This document shows positions 45,544 to 56,319 of a stretch of 64,000 nt of DNA, piece after piece. The position numbers were made by a program, and so were the translations under genes. The stretch's first letter is position 1. Every line of letters begins with the position of its first letter. Where the stretch lies: positions 868,001 through 932,000 of the forward strand of contig JABYQQ010000016.1 in the NCBI GenBank assembly GCA_022605405.1, written 5' to 3'. Source of the stretch: Earliella scabrosa (taxonomy: Eukaryota > Basidiomycota > Agaricomycetes > Polyporales > Polyporaceae). Under the pieces are notes generated by a model. It was not told the origin of the DNA, did not search any database, and saw only the letters and a program-made list of their open reading frames with translations.

Positions 45544-47050
45544 TCACTGGCCCGCTGTGCCGCCGTCCGCGTCGTCCTTCGAACTCGCACCCTCGCCGAG
45601 CTGGAGATTGCGGATACGCTCTTCCTCCGCAGCGAGGTCCTCGTCTTCTTTCTCCTTGCGATACTTCGCAAGGTCCCAGTCCTCCTCGTCTGCCTCCTCC
45701 TCGTCCTCGAACCATTCTGGGTTGTACGTGAACTTGATGCGGTGCCGTAAGCGGTGTTGTTCTTGTTCTGCATATGGTCAGAGAGCGAACGCACCAGATC
45801 CCTGCCACTCATGCCGCTGCTCTTGCCCGCAGCGTGTCGGTCGTCCTTCGCCTTCTTGAGCGCCTCCTCTTCGGCGAGCTTCTTGTCCATCCGCGTCTGC
45901 TTCCACTTGGCGAACGTTTCGGGTGTGACGGGGGTCAAGTTCGGCCCCAGTTTGTGGCGCTGTGAGACAGCAGCTCGGTGTCAGCGGATGGCGTGCGGGC
46001 ACACGAGGAGAGCTCTGACCTCGACTTCCAGGAACTCTTCCAGGCTAATAGCATTCGCCTTTTCCGCGTCCTCGATCGCCTTCTTCTGTGACTTGAGCAC
46101 GAAGCCTGGAGGTAGTGCGTGCCGATAGTGGCAGTTCTCGCCGTTCGGGCATTCCCAGAACCATCCGTACCTGCGGCAAGCGGGTCAGACGACATGAAGG
46201 AAGCGAGGTAATGGGGCACACGCACTTCTCCGTTTCGATCGCTTGGATGAAGTATTTGCACACAATCTATGTGACAGTTGAGCTCCTCGTGCAGGTCAAA
46301 CCTAAGCACGACGAAGTGAATTGAACTTACATCTGTGGTTGTCCGTGGATTCCCCGCTTTCGACAGCACAACCGTCCGGAGCTTCTCCTCGTCCCAGTTC
46401 TCCATCGTATCTTCCATTTCCTTCAGCCACGCCTGCCACACGCACCATCCCAACCACAGAACGCACCTTTTGCCTTCTCTTCTCGACTGTCCTCGTACAA
46501 GTTCTTCTTCTCGACCTTCCGCCCAATGTTCATGTCGTGGCTGAACTTACACTTCGTGCCCTTTTCGCATGTCCCCGCCTTGTAGAACGCACAGAGCACC
46601 GTCTTCGGGTCGACGCCGAACGGAACTTTCTGCGTCTGCACGGGCTTGAAGAGCGCAGCCTCCTCCCTCTTGCGCTTCTCCTCCTCTAGCTTTTCCTTCT
46701 CGCGCATGGCCTTTTCCTTCTCCTTCTCCAGCGTCGCGCGCGATTTGCCCGCCAGGGACTGCTGCTTCTGGATCGCGGCCACCTCCTTCTGGACCTTAGC
46801 CGAGCGGTTTTTCTATGGAATCGCAGACGCAGGGGGCGCAAGGCCGCATGGTCAGGCAACATGACTACAAGTGCACGGGGGACGAGAAGGACGTGGTTGG
46901 GGGAAGTACTGACGTTTTTCATGCCAAAGGTCTAGAAGGAGCTCGTCAATGACCGCCATCAGGTCGATTTGCGTGTTATAGTGCACTATCAAATACCTTG
47001 TCGTCCTTGACTTTCGAGCCTGAGCTCGCCTGCTGCTTCTTTGGCGGCAT
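45544..47050 (-). CDS. TMA46: Translation machinery-associated CCCH protein TMA46 / ZC3H15 (DRG family regulatory protein 1)
   Basis: Partner and stabiliser of the DRG GTPase Rbg1, acting on ribosomes in the cytosol. ATG 47050 with [18 protein letters not shown], the typical start. A short exon follows with TFGMKNK, then the highly basic coiled segment [21 protein letters not shown]. First CCCH finger: [21 protein letters not shown]. Second CCCH finger, split by an intron: [20 protein letters not shown] then [16 protein letters not shown]. Downstream are [42 protein letters not shown] and [20 protein letters not shown], all family hallmarks including the DFRP domain. The stop is at 45544-45546. 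About 360 residues and five or more exons. Confidence 0.94.
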
Positions 47051-48304
47051 AGTGGCTTGATTTCACGACGTGAGGGATATTTCTGGTGTGATGAGGTACA
47101 AGTTGAATATCCCAAGTGCCGATATCCACTCGAGCTAGATGAGAGCAGAGGTGATGCAGCAGGCAGATGGTGTTCAGCGTCGAGAAACGACTGCTGCAGC
47201 CTGCAACACTGCTGCTGCACTACGCCATAGCCGACATCTAGACGCCCGCCGATTCGGCGCTCAACCTGAACCGATCCGGGGAGCGGACCGACTGACTCGA
47301 AAGCGACTCTCCAACTTCCTAAGTTATCCAGAGGTTTGCTGCGACGGTTCGACGTTGCCAGATGCTTCACAAACGCCAACTCAAGTGTGACCAGTGTTAC
47401 TGTTACCCTCCGACACATGAGGTTACCCACGCTGAACTGGCACCGATCCGGGAGCATACAACGCGTCAGCGTTGAGACGGCCCGTGCAGTGTTAGTGTAC
47501 GTTACGGTCAAGCTCTAGGGTTGTAGTGGGACGAGATGGGTTGATGCACGGTTCATGGTGGCGGCGAGACATGGGCAGATCGAGATCTTGGCGCATTCTC
47601 GCCGTGGGCATCAGTTTCAGCAGCATAGATTCTGACCAGCTGGACGCTCTCTAACCCTTCAGTTCCCCGCTGTACTCGATCGCAAGGGCGCAATGCGTTC
47701 TCATCCGGACGTGCAGAACACCGACGATCCTAACAGGGAACCAGCTGTAACATGGGATTTCGGGCAGCTAGGAGGAGTGGTAATTCACCGATCAAGGTAC
47801 TTACATACAGACCGGTCACGCTGCGGTTCCCGGTATGACAGCTATTCACCGGGTTGAGTTGTGGGCGTTGGTGATGTCTGCGGAGCGTCCCTCGACCAAT
47901 CTAGAGCTGAACTCGCTGTAAGTAGAACAAGGACGCGAACACATACCTGATTCCACATCTGAGATGTCGTAACTGCGTCACCGCACCCCGGCCTTCGAGT
48001 GGTCCGACGTGGGTCAGCAGAGACCTCGGTGAAGACACGGGGCGGGTTCACCTACACTGAAAGACCGCAATGTCGTCATGCGACCTATGATAGTTTCAGT
48101 ACAGCGTCCCGGTCAACATCGTCAAAATACATGAGCGGCACATCCTCCAGGCGTTACATACAGACATCGTCACTACATATAGCAGCTTCCAATCCCAGTT
48201 AGATCAGCAATAAGTTATCCACCGGCTAGAATGCGGGGTTTTGGCGCGTCCCAGCCGCCGACGCCCCTACGCGGTGCACGGCGCGCTGTACAGGCTCGCG
48301 CTGT
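47051..48304. other. Intergenic region, about 1.25 kb
   Basis: Upstream flank of TMA46 and downstream flank of the PalI-like gene. I see no exon, RNA gene or repeat. Confidence 0.55.
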
Positions 48305-49111
48305 TTAGTATGTGTAGGGCAGGTGCCGTGCTTGCCTTCCAAACCGACCGCCCATACAGGTTCCGCAGCCGGCGTTCATGGCCACGAGTAGGAGAACCGC
48401 GGTGGCGGCGACCGACATCCATAACTAGATGCACAATCAGAGAAGGCGAGAAGGTGAAGCAAGGTGTGCTACGCACCGAAGGTCCGTAGGAGGCGTCAAA
48501 GCCCTCTGCCTGGAACCGATCTGTTGCGCCTATGAACAGCCATAGTGCCAACCCGAGACCCGTCGCTGCAGCGAGGAATGCGAACATGGTAAGGAGTCCG
48601 AAGAAGGCATACGGCCATCTTGGCGGGTGTCGGGAGAAGAACAATGGCAGTAGCACGAGTAGACTGAGCAACGAGAGCCCCGCAGCTGATTTTGCGCGTA
48701 AGTAGGGACCGTGGCGCATGTCGACAGGAGAGACATACCGACGGGGTACAATATCAACGTCATTGGAAGAGGTTGCATCAGTTCGGGTCCATAGTCGTAC
48801 CCGAACGCCGCTCTGCAGCACGGAGGCGTCACGCGATACTCAATGCGACATTAGAGGGCGCAACGTACTGCCTAGGCGAGCATCCCTCAGATGGTCCTCC
48901 GCAAAACCCCAATACGCCGAAGTCCACACCTCCACCAGCTGATGTGTGTAGGAAGTAGAAAACCGGTATGAACGGGACGGAGAATGTCACGAGCACTCTG
49001 CGAGAAGCATGATCTGTCATCCGATGGTTGATCACACGTAGATACGATGACGTACAATAGTACAAAAGCGGCGACGGTGGCCATGAACATGAAGAATGTA
49101 GGTCCAGGCAT
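48305..49111 (-). CDS. PalI/SUR7-family four-helix membrane protein
   Basis: Plasma-membrane tetraspanner of the SUR7/PalI family; members mark eisosome-type membrane domains or help sense ambient pH (family knowledge). Exons starting at 49111 join in phase: MPGPTFFMFMATVAAFVLL, then VLVTFSVPFIPVFYFLHTS (helix 1), the first extracellular loop FGVLGFCGGPSEGCSPRQ with its paired Cys, then AAFGYDYG (the family's C-x-LGY-equivalent). Next are LTLILYPV-type helix 2 (MTLILYPVAAGLSLLSLLVL), helix 3 (FFGLLTMFAFLAAATGLGLALWLF) and helix 4 (LWMSVAATAVLLLVAMNAGC). It ends GGRFGRQARHLPYTY. About 195 residues, at the short end for the family because the disordered cytosolic tail of PalI is missing. The stop TAA at 48305-48307 follows from the frame that keeps helix 4. 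Confidence 0.83.
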
Positions 49112-49940
49112 AGTGATTGTGAGTTGTCACAGGTGTGCATGCGGCCCTCGTGAATTGGGTCTTGATGTGAGGTCGTTAGGCTCGTAATAGCCTATCTAAG
49201 CTAGCACAGACAGAGTGCGTCCTATGTGGTCGCCTGGAGTTCGTTGTACTGCGACAGAAATAGTTGGTTTCTGTAGGTCGTGGCGTCGAGTGTAGTACTG
49301 GCCGTGGTAGCCAACCGAAGGAAGCGAGGTGATGTTGGACTTTGCTTCGCGGTGGGGATGAGTGGATGTGATATCGTGAAGATCGTTAAGAAAAGACAGG
49401 AGAAGTGACTCTGAGAGCTGAACCAGGCTGGAACCAGGGGCGGCCAGGATCTCACACCAACGCGAGCGAGAGGTCAACATCCTGCCGCGCAGTCGGGAGA
49501 CAATGTTCAACTTTAGACGCCCGGTATCGGCCCGGTACTCCGGTCTAGATAGTCAAACTTCAGACAACTCTGGCTTTCTTGATCTGGACCGTCAACGTTC
49601 AACGGTCATGTTCGAACTGTCACATCTCTGCTCGCTACTTCTCCGTTGGTTGAGCCTGAACGCGCCCTCTAGAGGCCCGCTGTCAGCTGATGTTCGTTTC
49701 GTGGCAGAATACTGGAAATCAAATGCTAGACGGACTTGGTTCTTGGACGCGCCAATTCGCATAGCCACCGGGGTCTGAGAGAACCGTCATCCGAGGTCGG
49801 ACCAAGTACTAAGTACTTCAACTTGCACAAGTACCTCGAGGGCGTCCATCTTTCTCCAATCACCTTGCATCCTCAGACGACGAAGGCGACACTAGCGCGG
49901 ACTCCGTCCACATTCACAAGTCCACATATTCCAAGGAGTC
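49112..49940. other. Intergenic, divergent promoters
   Basis: About 830 bases between the PalI-like gene and the enoyl-CoA hydratase gene. No further exon or clear motif seen. Confidence 0.5.
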
Positions 49941-51193
49941 ATGTCTCTTCCAGACTATTCCAACCAGGGATTCACTGCGATCCGTGTCGAGCTCAATGAC
50001 GGTGTCTCCGTCGTGACAATGACACGCTCCAAAGAGTATGTCTACCTCTGGCTTCATTCAGCCTTATCCTTGCTCACCAGCGACCAGGCGAAACTCGTTC
50101 AGTGCCGAGTTGGTCGACGACCTCATCAAGGCATACGACCTCTTCGACAGGGATGACCGAGTTCGCGTCGTGGTCCTCACTGCGGAGCCCGACGCACCGG
50201 CATTCTGCTCTGGAGTACGTGACCTACCCAGTATCGCATGGCTACGTATTCATGCTTACATTATGTATAGGCGAATCTTACTCGTGGATGGGGAGGATTG
50301 TTCCCGCCTGAGGTCGAGAAAGAGGGTGACCATTGTGAGGGTCATAATACACAGCTTCTCTCGTAAAAGTCTGCTAACACGTGTATTAGCTCACAGGGAC
50401 AGCGGTGGCCTGGTGACCATGGCCATCTTCCGCTGCAGGAAGATTACCATTGCTGCTGTCAACGGGCATGCGGTAATTCAAGGTCTCACCTCGTCCCGCT
50501 ACTATACTCAGCTCACGATGCTGGACACAGGTCGGCGTTGGTGTCACTGGACTGCAGCTTCCCTGTGATATCCGCTTCGTCTGGGCCGGTGCCAAGCTGG
50601 CGTTCCCCTTCGTTCGTCGTGGCATAGCTCCCGAGGGTAAGTCGATTATCTACCATCGCTATCTACGTAGCTGAGTCCGTACTTCGATCTCATTGAACAG
50701 CCGTGTCATCGTACCTCCTGCCCAAACTCCTTGGGCACTCTCGCGCCCTCTCGCTCCTCATCACCGGAGCGACGGTCTCCCCGGACTCGCCCCTGATCTC
50801 TGGGCTGTACCACGCCATCCTGCCCAAGCGTGAAGAAGTCTTCCCCGCTGCCCTCGCGCTCGCCAAAGACCTCGCCGCGAACACGTCGCAGACGGCCGTC
50901 GCAGTTGCCAAGGCGCTCATTTGGCGCGGCTACGACAACATTGAGGAGCAGCACATCCTCGACTCGCGCGCTATCAGGGTCCTCGGCACGTCGGGCGATG
51001 CTGCAGAAGGCGCGAAGGCGTTTATGGAGAGGCGGCTGCCCAAGTTCTCGGACAAGCTGTCGGATGGAACTCTGACCCCGTGGATGCCTTGGGTAAGTGT
51101 ACAGTCATTCGCCGCACTCACGAGGGTCACAGCTGACAACTCCCGGTGCAGTGGCGAGAAGTGAGCACGACTCACCGCAAGGCCAAGTTGTGA
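49941..51193 (+). CDS. Enoyl-CoA hydratase/isomerase with peroxisomal signal
   Basis: Crotonase-fold enzyme acting on fatty enoyl-CoA in peroxisomal beta-oxidation. ATG 49941. Exons joined in phase give MSLPDYSNQGFTAIRVELND; a short junction RSKE-RNSFSAELVDDL (the N-A/S-F pattern); VVVLTAEPDAPAFCSGANLT (oxyanion-hole strand and crotonase A-loop); MAIFRCRKITIAAVNGHAVG (second oxyanion region); LQLPCDIRFVWAGAKLAFPF; RGIAPEAVSSYLLPKLLGH; and a helical end. The last exon is tiny: after GTGCAG it encodes WREVSTTHRKAKL then TGA at 51191-51193. The end A-K-L is a type 1 peroxisomal targeting signal, strong support for this splice. About 280 residues, seven introns. Exact hydratase versus isomerase activity cannot be told by eye. 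Confidence 0.9.
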
Positions 51194-51499
51194 CCGCGGT
51201 CCCCCAGTCATCAGCGTACTTAGTACTCATTCGCTTCACGTGACATGTACGATTAGTAACATCCTGTATTGTAAACACGTTGCGAGCGTAAGCTGGGAAA
51301 CGGGTCAAACGTTGATGCCGTGAGGTGGGTACGAAAACGTGTTTCAGTTGCGAGGACTGAGGGCATCCGGCAATATTGATGCATGGGCGCTTGTGTGCTC
51401 TGTGTTCGATCCATGTCTCTGAGCCTTGCACCAGTACCACCACTTCCCGCGCTTAACCTCCATCTTCCACTCCACGAACACCTCGACAGGCAGCTGAAC

Positions 51500-52321
51500 A
51501 TGGCGTCTTACCTGCGTAATTGGCTATATGCGCAGAACCCAAACGCAGACGTCACAAACGTGCCGTCCATCGAGAGCTCGGCAGACGACGACGACGCAGA
51601 GACTGTGCATGGAGACGACGACGCTCCGCCTGCATTTCCTGCAGTGAACAGCGCACAGAGAGCAGCTTCGGGCTCACAGCCGGAGTCTGTGCCTCAGATA
51701 TTGACGGATACACACCTCATGCCGCCACCCCCGCCTCCTCTGGCAAGCAGACGTCCCGGCACTTCCGGGGTTTCTACCGCAACATCGTCTTCATCATTGC
51801 TTGTTCCAACCATCACGACCAAACCTCCACCCCAACCTGCCAAACGAGGGAAGGTTGCACTGGCCCCGGGCCATGGTCCCCTTGACTGGGCGAATTTGAA
51901 GAAGTCTGGACAGAACCTAAGAGTGAGTACCCCGCATCATGGTGATCGAGTTCTGTCATTGTGGCTCATGTTAGCAGGGCACGGATACCCTTCTTCGAGT
52001 GACCCCATCGATGTTGAAGGAACACCGGACCAAGGACGACGCATGGTCGTCATTTAACGGGAAAGTCTACAACCTCACCGCGTACCTGCCTTACCACCCT
52101 GGAGGAGAGAAGGAGCTTATGAGGGTAGCTGGCCGGGACGGAACCAAACTCTTTGGTGAGTTAGGATGTTCCCTGCCGGCCCGCAAATCGCTTCCTTACA
52201 CAGCTGTCATTTCTGCGATTCCGCCGTGTCACCTGCAGCACTCACGCACGCTTGGGTAAACATTGATTACATGCTCGACGAGTGCCTTGTGGGCTTCATG
52301 GTGTCAGAAGGCGCGTCATGA
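51500..52321 (+). CDS. Cytochrome b5-like heme-binding protein
   Basis: Small electron-transfer domain protein, resembling yeast Irc21 and the b5 part of cytochrome b5 reductase 4. Exons 51500-51922, 51978-52155 and 52239-52321 give 227 residues. Residues 1-110 are disordered: acidic first (SSADDDDAETVHGDDD), then Pro-rich (PPPPPPLASRRPG). A conserved lead-in follows (GPLDWANLKKSG). The b5 domain spans about 145-225: VTPSMLKEHRTKDDAWSSFN, KVYNLTAYLPYHPGGEKELM with the first heme ligand in HPGG, GRDGTKLF, and ALTHAWVNIDYMLDECLVG with the second His. No membrane anchor is seen. In-frame ATGs upstream at 51383 and 51413 would add 39 or 29 residues; 51500 is chosen as the first giving MASYLRNW, typical for this group. 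Confidence 0.86.
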
Positions 52322-53215
52322 CCATGAAAGAATGGCGCTACGACCATTGCGCTTTCATTGCTTTGGAGTGACTGGCATCAGGTGAGTCCGTTCGTAACAG
52401 TGTGGTTCCGGAACGCATGGCCGGCGGGCCCGGGGTGTTCAATCCATCCAGCGGTGTCCACGGGGCGCGGAGGTGAGCATGCTGCTGCATGCTGTAGACC
52501 GCTCTCGACGCCTGAGGATTGTTCTCGCTGTCATTGTACGCACACGGGGAGGTGATCGGTCATACGTTTACCTCAACGAACCGGCGAATTCACGCGGACA
52601 TGACTGTATATGCCAAGATGCCTCCGAAGAGGGCTGATTTCTGTCCCTGCACAGTTCTCCTTGCAGCCCTTGCCGATACTGAAGCGGAGTAACACATCCA
52701 TCTCACCGCCTTCTCGCATAGCCCTTCGATGCTTCTATCTATCCATCTGCATGCTCATGTTCGCCTTGCAGTTGCTCTCAACACCTTGGACAATCGTCTG
52801 TTGTACATGCCATGGCTCACAAGCAGTAGGTCTGGACACGCATCGATATCTGAGCACGTCGGTCGTTCTTTGGATGATCGCTGTAGATCTTCTTGTAATG
52901 CTGTCGATGTTGGTCCGTGCCTGGATAGTTTATAACTCAATTACACGGGGTCTTGTTTTTGAGATCCACCACGCGGAGACCATGCTTTGCAGTTGATTGA
53001 ATCCGGATTGTTCTTTGAGAGCGTGCGATTCGAACAGACTCACACGACAAGCGACGGCGCCCACAAATGACGCTGAGCGTTTCGCGCCCACTGCAACCGC
53101 CAACCACCACGAGTCCTCCTGCTTACCGCTTCAACCTTCCACGGACTGGACTATATAAGGCCGGGTTGCAAGACTCCAGTATTAGCAGGACCTCAGCAAA
53201 CCTCTCCGACGCCGC
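52322..53215. other. Intergenic region, about 0.9 kb
   Basis: Between two plus-strand genes. A 128-codon frame at 52610-52996 has two hydrophobic runs but no family signature. The TATA box at its right end is listed separately. Confidence 0.5.
53152..53158 (+). promoter_or_regulatory. TATA box of the first PINIT-like gene
   Basis: TATATAA in GACTATATAAGGCC, about 60 bases before the ATG at 53216; it supports that start codon. Confidence 0.6.
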
Positions 53216-55713
53216 ATGCTCACTGAATCTCCTACGTTGCACGACGCCCACAACTCGCCCGGCCCGTCCCACTCGCCCAGGCAGAATGGTAGTCCTGCCC
53301 AGTGGAAAGGGAAAGCCCCCATGTACCCGCGCAAGTCCTGGGACCGCCCGGGTGACCCGCGGGTTACGAAAGACCTGCACGACCCGCCGGATCCGGGGCT
53401 GCCTTCCTTGCTCGCGCGCATACAGTCCCCGACCCCCAACCACGGTGGTGGCGAGGACAGATTTACGGACAACTCCAGTTTGGCTAGTCGAATCGCACCT
53501 CCTGCGCGCGAAGATGGGGAGATCGAGCCGGAAGGCGAAGGTGAGGATTCGTTCGCCGCATCCGAAAAATTGCAAGATGCCCCCAAAGCTCCGTCTGTGC
53601 CGACGGGGAATGGCGTACGTATCAAGACTGAAGAGACAGTGCCTGTTATCTCAAATCCCTCCCCGACGAGGGAAAGGCCTGTTGGAAGACAGAGGGGATC
53701 GCGTTCAACGATTGACGTGGTATGTATGCTACACTGTGTTTCATACGAACAGGCGTTGATTGCGTGTAGTTCGGTGAACCGGTCGTCTCGCACGATGAAA
53801 AGCAAGACTCTCCTAGGTTGCTCAAACATGCAAGCACGCTGGACAGCTCCAACCACAATGCTATGGCCACGATTTCATCTTCTGTCAACACTCTTGATAC
53901 CCAGGCTGCTCCCATGCCGCCTATCGTCTTCTCCGTCGCTTCCGCCGGGCAGCCGGTGACGCTTGTCTCTAGACCACCCCCATTGCCTCCTTCACATACT
54001 GCAGAACCGTCGTCTTCTAGTGAACATTCCGCACCTGTTCACGTTCCTCGTGAAGCAGTCACTACACCTGACTCATCTCTACCGCCCGTCGTCGCTTCTT
54101 CCCCCAAACCCAAACCCTCATTCTCCACTTCTTTACTCAACGAATGCCGAAAGCTTTTAATCCCAGTAATTCACACCAACGCGAAGGTGCGAAATCCTGG
54201 CGTGGACGGGGAACGTGTGAAGCTGCGAGCAGAGGAATTGCTAACCAATGAGCAATGCAGTCAGTTCATCAGATTGGCTATAGAAGCGCGCAAGCAGACA
54301 CAGACTGGACCGAAACGCGCGCGACACGGTTCGGAGGACTCTTCAGATAGGCCTCCCAAAGTGCCGCGGCACGAACCGCCGGAGGACGAGATGCCTGTGG
54401 CGGAGGGTGCCAATCGTGCTGCTTCTGAAGCAGAAGTTGATGAACTCATGGCCGCAGGAGGTGCCAACAATACACCTGGAACCCCTGCAGAGCCTAGTCC
54501 AGCACGATCTTCTGCACCCGAAGCGGCAGCAAATGCGCAATCACCGCGAAACTCTCGGGCGGCGACTCCGTTGAACGCGAATACTGGTGGAAACACAGAT
54601 CGGGAGGGCGATCCCACGCCCAGTGATGTTAAGGACGATGAGGACACGCTCCAGCCTCAATCGGATGGCAAGGACATGCCGCCGGCTTCCAGGACCGAGG
54701 CAATCCGGGTATTGTCTGAACATGCGTCCGCGGTGCAGGAAGTCGCTTCTTCGCCATCGACCACCACCTCCTCCCGCGGCGGCGCGGACCCGCAGTTCAT
54801 TTCGCCTTCATCGCTCCCGCCCCCAGAATCGCCAGCAAGCGCGGAGGACGAGACCCCGCCAAAAAACGCGACATCACGCGAGTCGTCACATCACGAGCCT
54901 GTCACGTCTCACATAGAACCAGTGGCACCTCCTCCCCACGACGACGACATGGACCGCGCCACGGAAAATTCGACACCCGAAGAGCAACATCCTCCGTGTG
55001 TCGTCCCAGGGCTCTGGTCTGCAATTGTTGGACGATCGTCGTCTGGGGTCGACGTGAATGATTTCTTTGTCGACGACGCCACAGCCGACGCGGTCGAGCG
55101 GTGGGCGCGGAGGAGGAATAACTTCAGGTCAGTTCGCCTCTATTACTTTGGTGTGTCGTCGAGAGCTAATATCCATCGCTTGTACAGTCTCAATGATCGA
55201 CATGTTCAGGTGCAACTACTCTGTTTGCCGCATAGCGCCGCTGCGTCAGCCTTCGCCGATCTTCCTCCTAATCCCTCACCTGGTGATATCGCTACAGCGA
55301 TGTGGAACATCAAGTCTATCTGGCCTCCACAGGGACACCTCGTCGTGGAGCTCAATAGGGCGTCTCAAGACAGCGACGCTAATCCAGCCGGCCGCGCGTG
55401 GCTGCCTCGTGATTTTGTGAGTAACGTATACGCACAGTTGTGAGACAATATCGTCCCTAACGACAGCCTTCAGGACAATGTCGGGCACATTGACATAACG
55501 CCGTGGATCCAGCGCGGCAAGAATATCGTCAAGCTGATCACGCTTGCGCCGTTGTCTACCCATTTCTTTGTCGTCCATGCCACCGAGCCCTCCGAGAGCG
55601 AGCGAGAAGCGGCTCGTCAAGACGCCATTGCTTGGTCCCATATAGCGAGATGGTCTCAGAGCACCAGGAAAACGCTGCCTCAGATGACGCACTCAACATC
55701 CATCTTGACATGA
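53216..55713 (+). CDS. Disordered protein with C-terminal PINIT-like domain, no SP-RING (copy A)
   Basis: Exons 53216-53719, 53770-55127, 55188-55416 and 55474-55713 join in phase to 776 residues. The first 600 residues are low-complexity (Ser, Pro, Glu, Ala) with S/T-P sites, broken by one ordered helical patch near residues 290-340 (SLLNECRKLLIPVIHTNAKV, then LLTNEQCSQFIRLAIEARKQ). The C-terminal 190 residues are ordered: VNDFFVDDATADAVERWARR, HVQVQLLCLP, IWPPQGHLVVELN, HIDITPWIQRGKNIVKLITL and HFFVVHATEP. The order and spacing match the PINIT domain of SIZ/PIAS SUMO ligases, which helps bind substrate and SUMO-E2 (family knowledge), but no SP-RING Cys/His pattern follows. A nuclear SUMO-pathway role is inference. 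The last 25 residues could differ if another intron exists. Confidence 0.72.
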
Positions 55714-56319
55714 TTCTCCCGTCCTTGACTGGCATGCGTCCTCGCGGTCTTGCCTTCATCCTCCCTGTTCCCTCATTGCCCGAGGCCGGTGTGACATCTC
55801 TCGGGTCGTCGTTTATCCTAGAGGCATTATTAGCCCCTAGCCGAACGCTTCTTGATCGACATCGACGTGCAGGGCTCGCGGGAAGATGTGATGAGGGAGG
55901 CATTAATTTGCGGCAAAATCAACTTCTCATGGCGGTGAATAGTGGCGGACGGTGCCCTCATAAGACTTTGCAAACACGAACTGTACCATCATCGATGCAT
56001 TCCCGACGATCATGCCCGCACGGTTTGACGTACCAATACGATAGACAGCACATATCATTATTCTTGTCGAACCATAGCTCCCCATGCAGATTTAGTCGGA
56101 CGGAAGACGCATACAGGTAGCGATAGCAACAACATCACCAAGCAAGAAAGCATGCGAACGACAACAAGACTACATACTGAGCACACTTCACTCGCCCATC
56201 CCCGAGTCACATCGTACATCGACTGTAGCGCGACATCTACCACACCCACACCCGCATCCGGGCCAATCCCAGAGACGGCACAGGCACAGGCGGATCAGCC
56301 TAGCGCAACGTCAGAGCTG
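55714..56319. other. Intergenic between the convergent PINIT-like genes
   Basis: About 600 bases, tail to tail. Open frames continue past the copy A stop in another frame, but I find no SP-RING-type Cys/His pattern on either strand. Confidence 0.5.

Noticed and set aside
52610..52996. 128-codon frame with two hydrophobic runs
   Set aside because: No family similarity or promoter, and no in-frame exon partner. A small membrane protein is possible but unsupported.
53025..53110. Second T-arm-like word (GATTCGAAC)
   Set aside because: The stem has mismatches and there is no credible cloverleaf.
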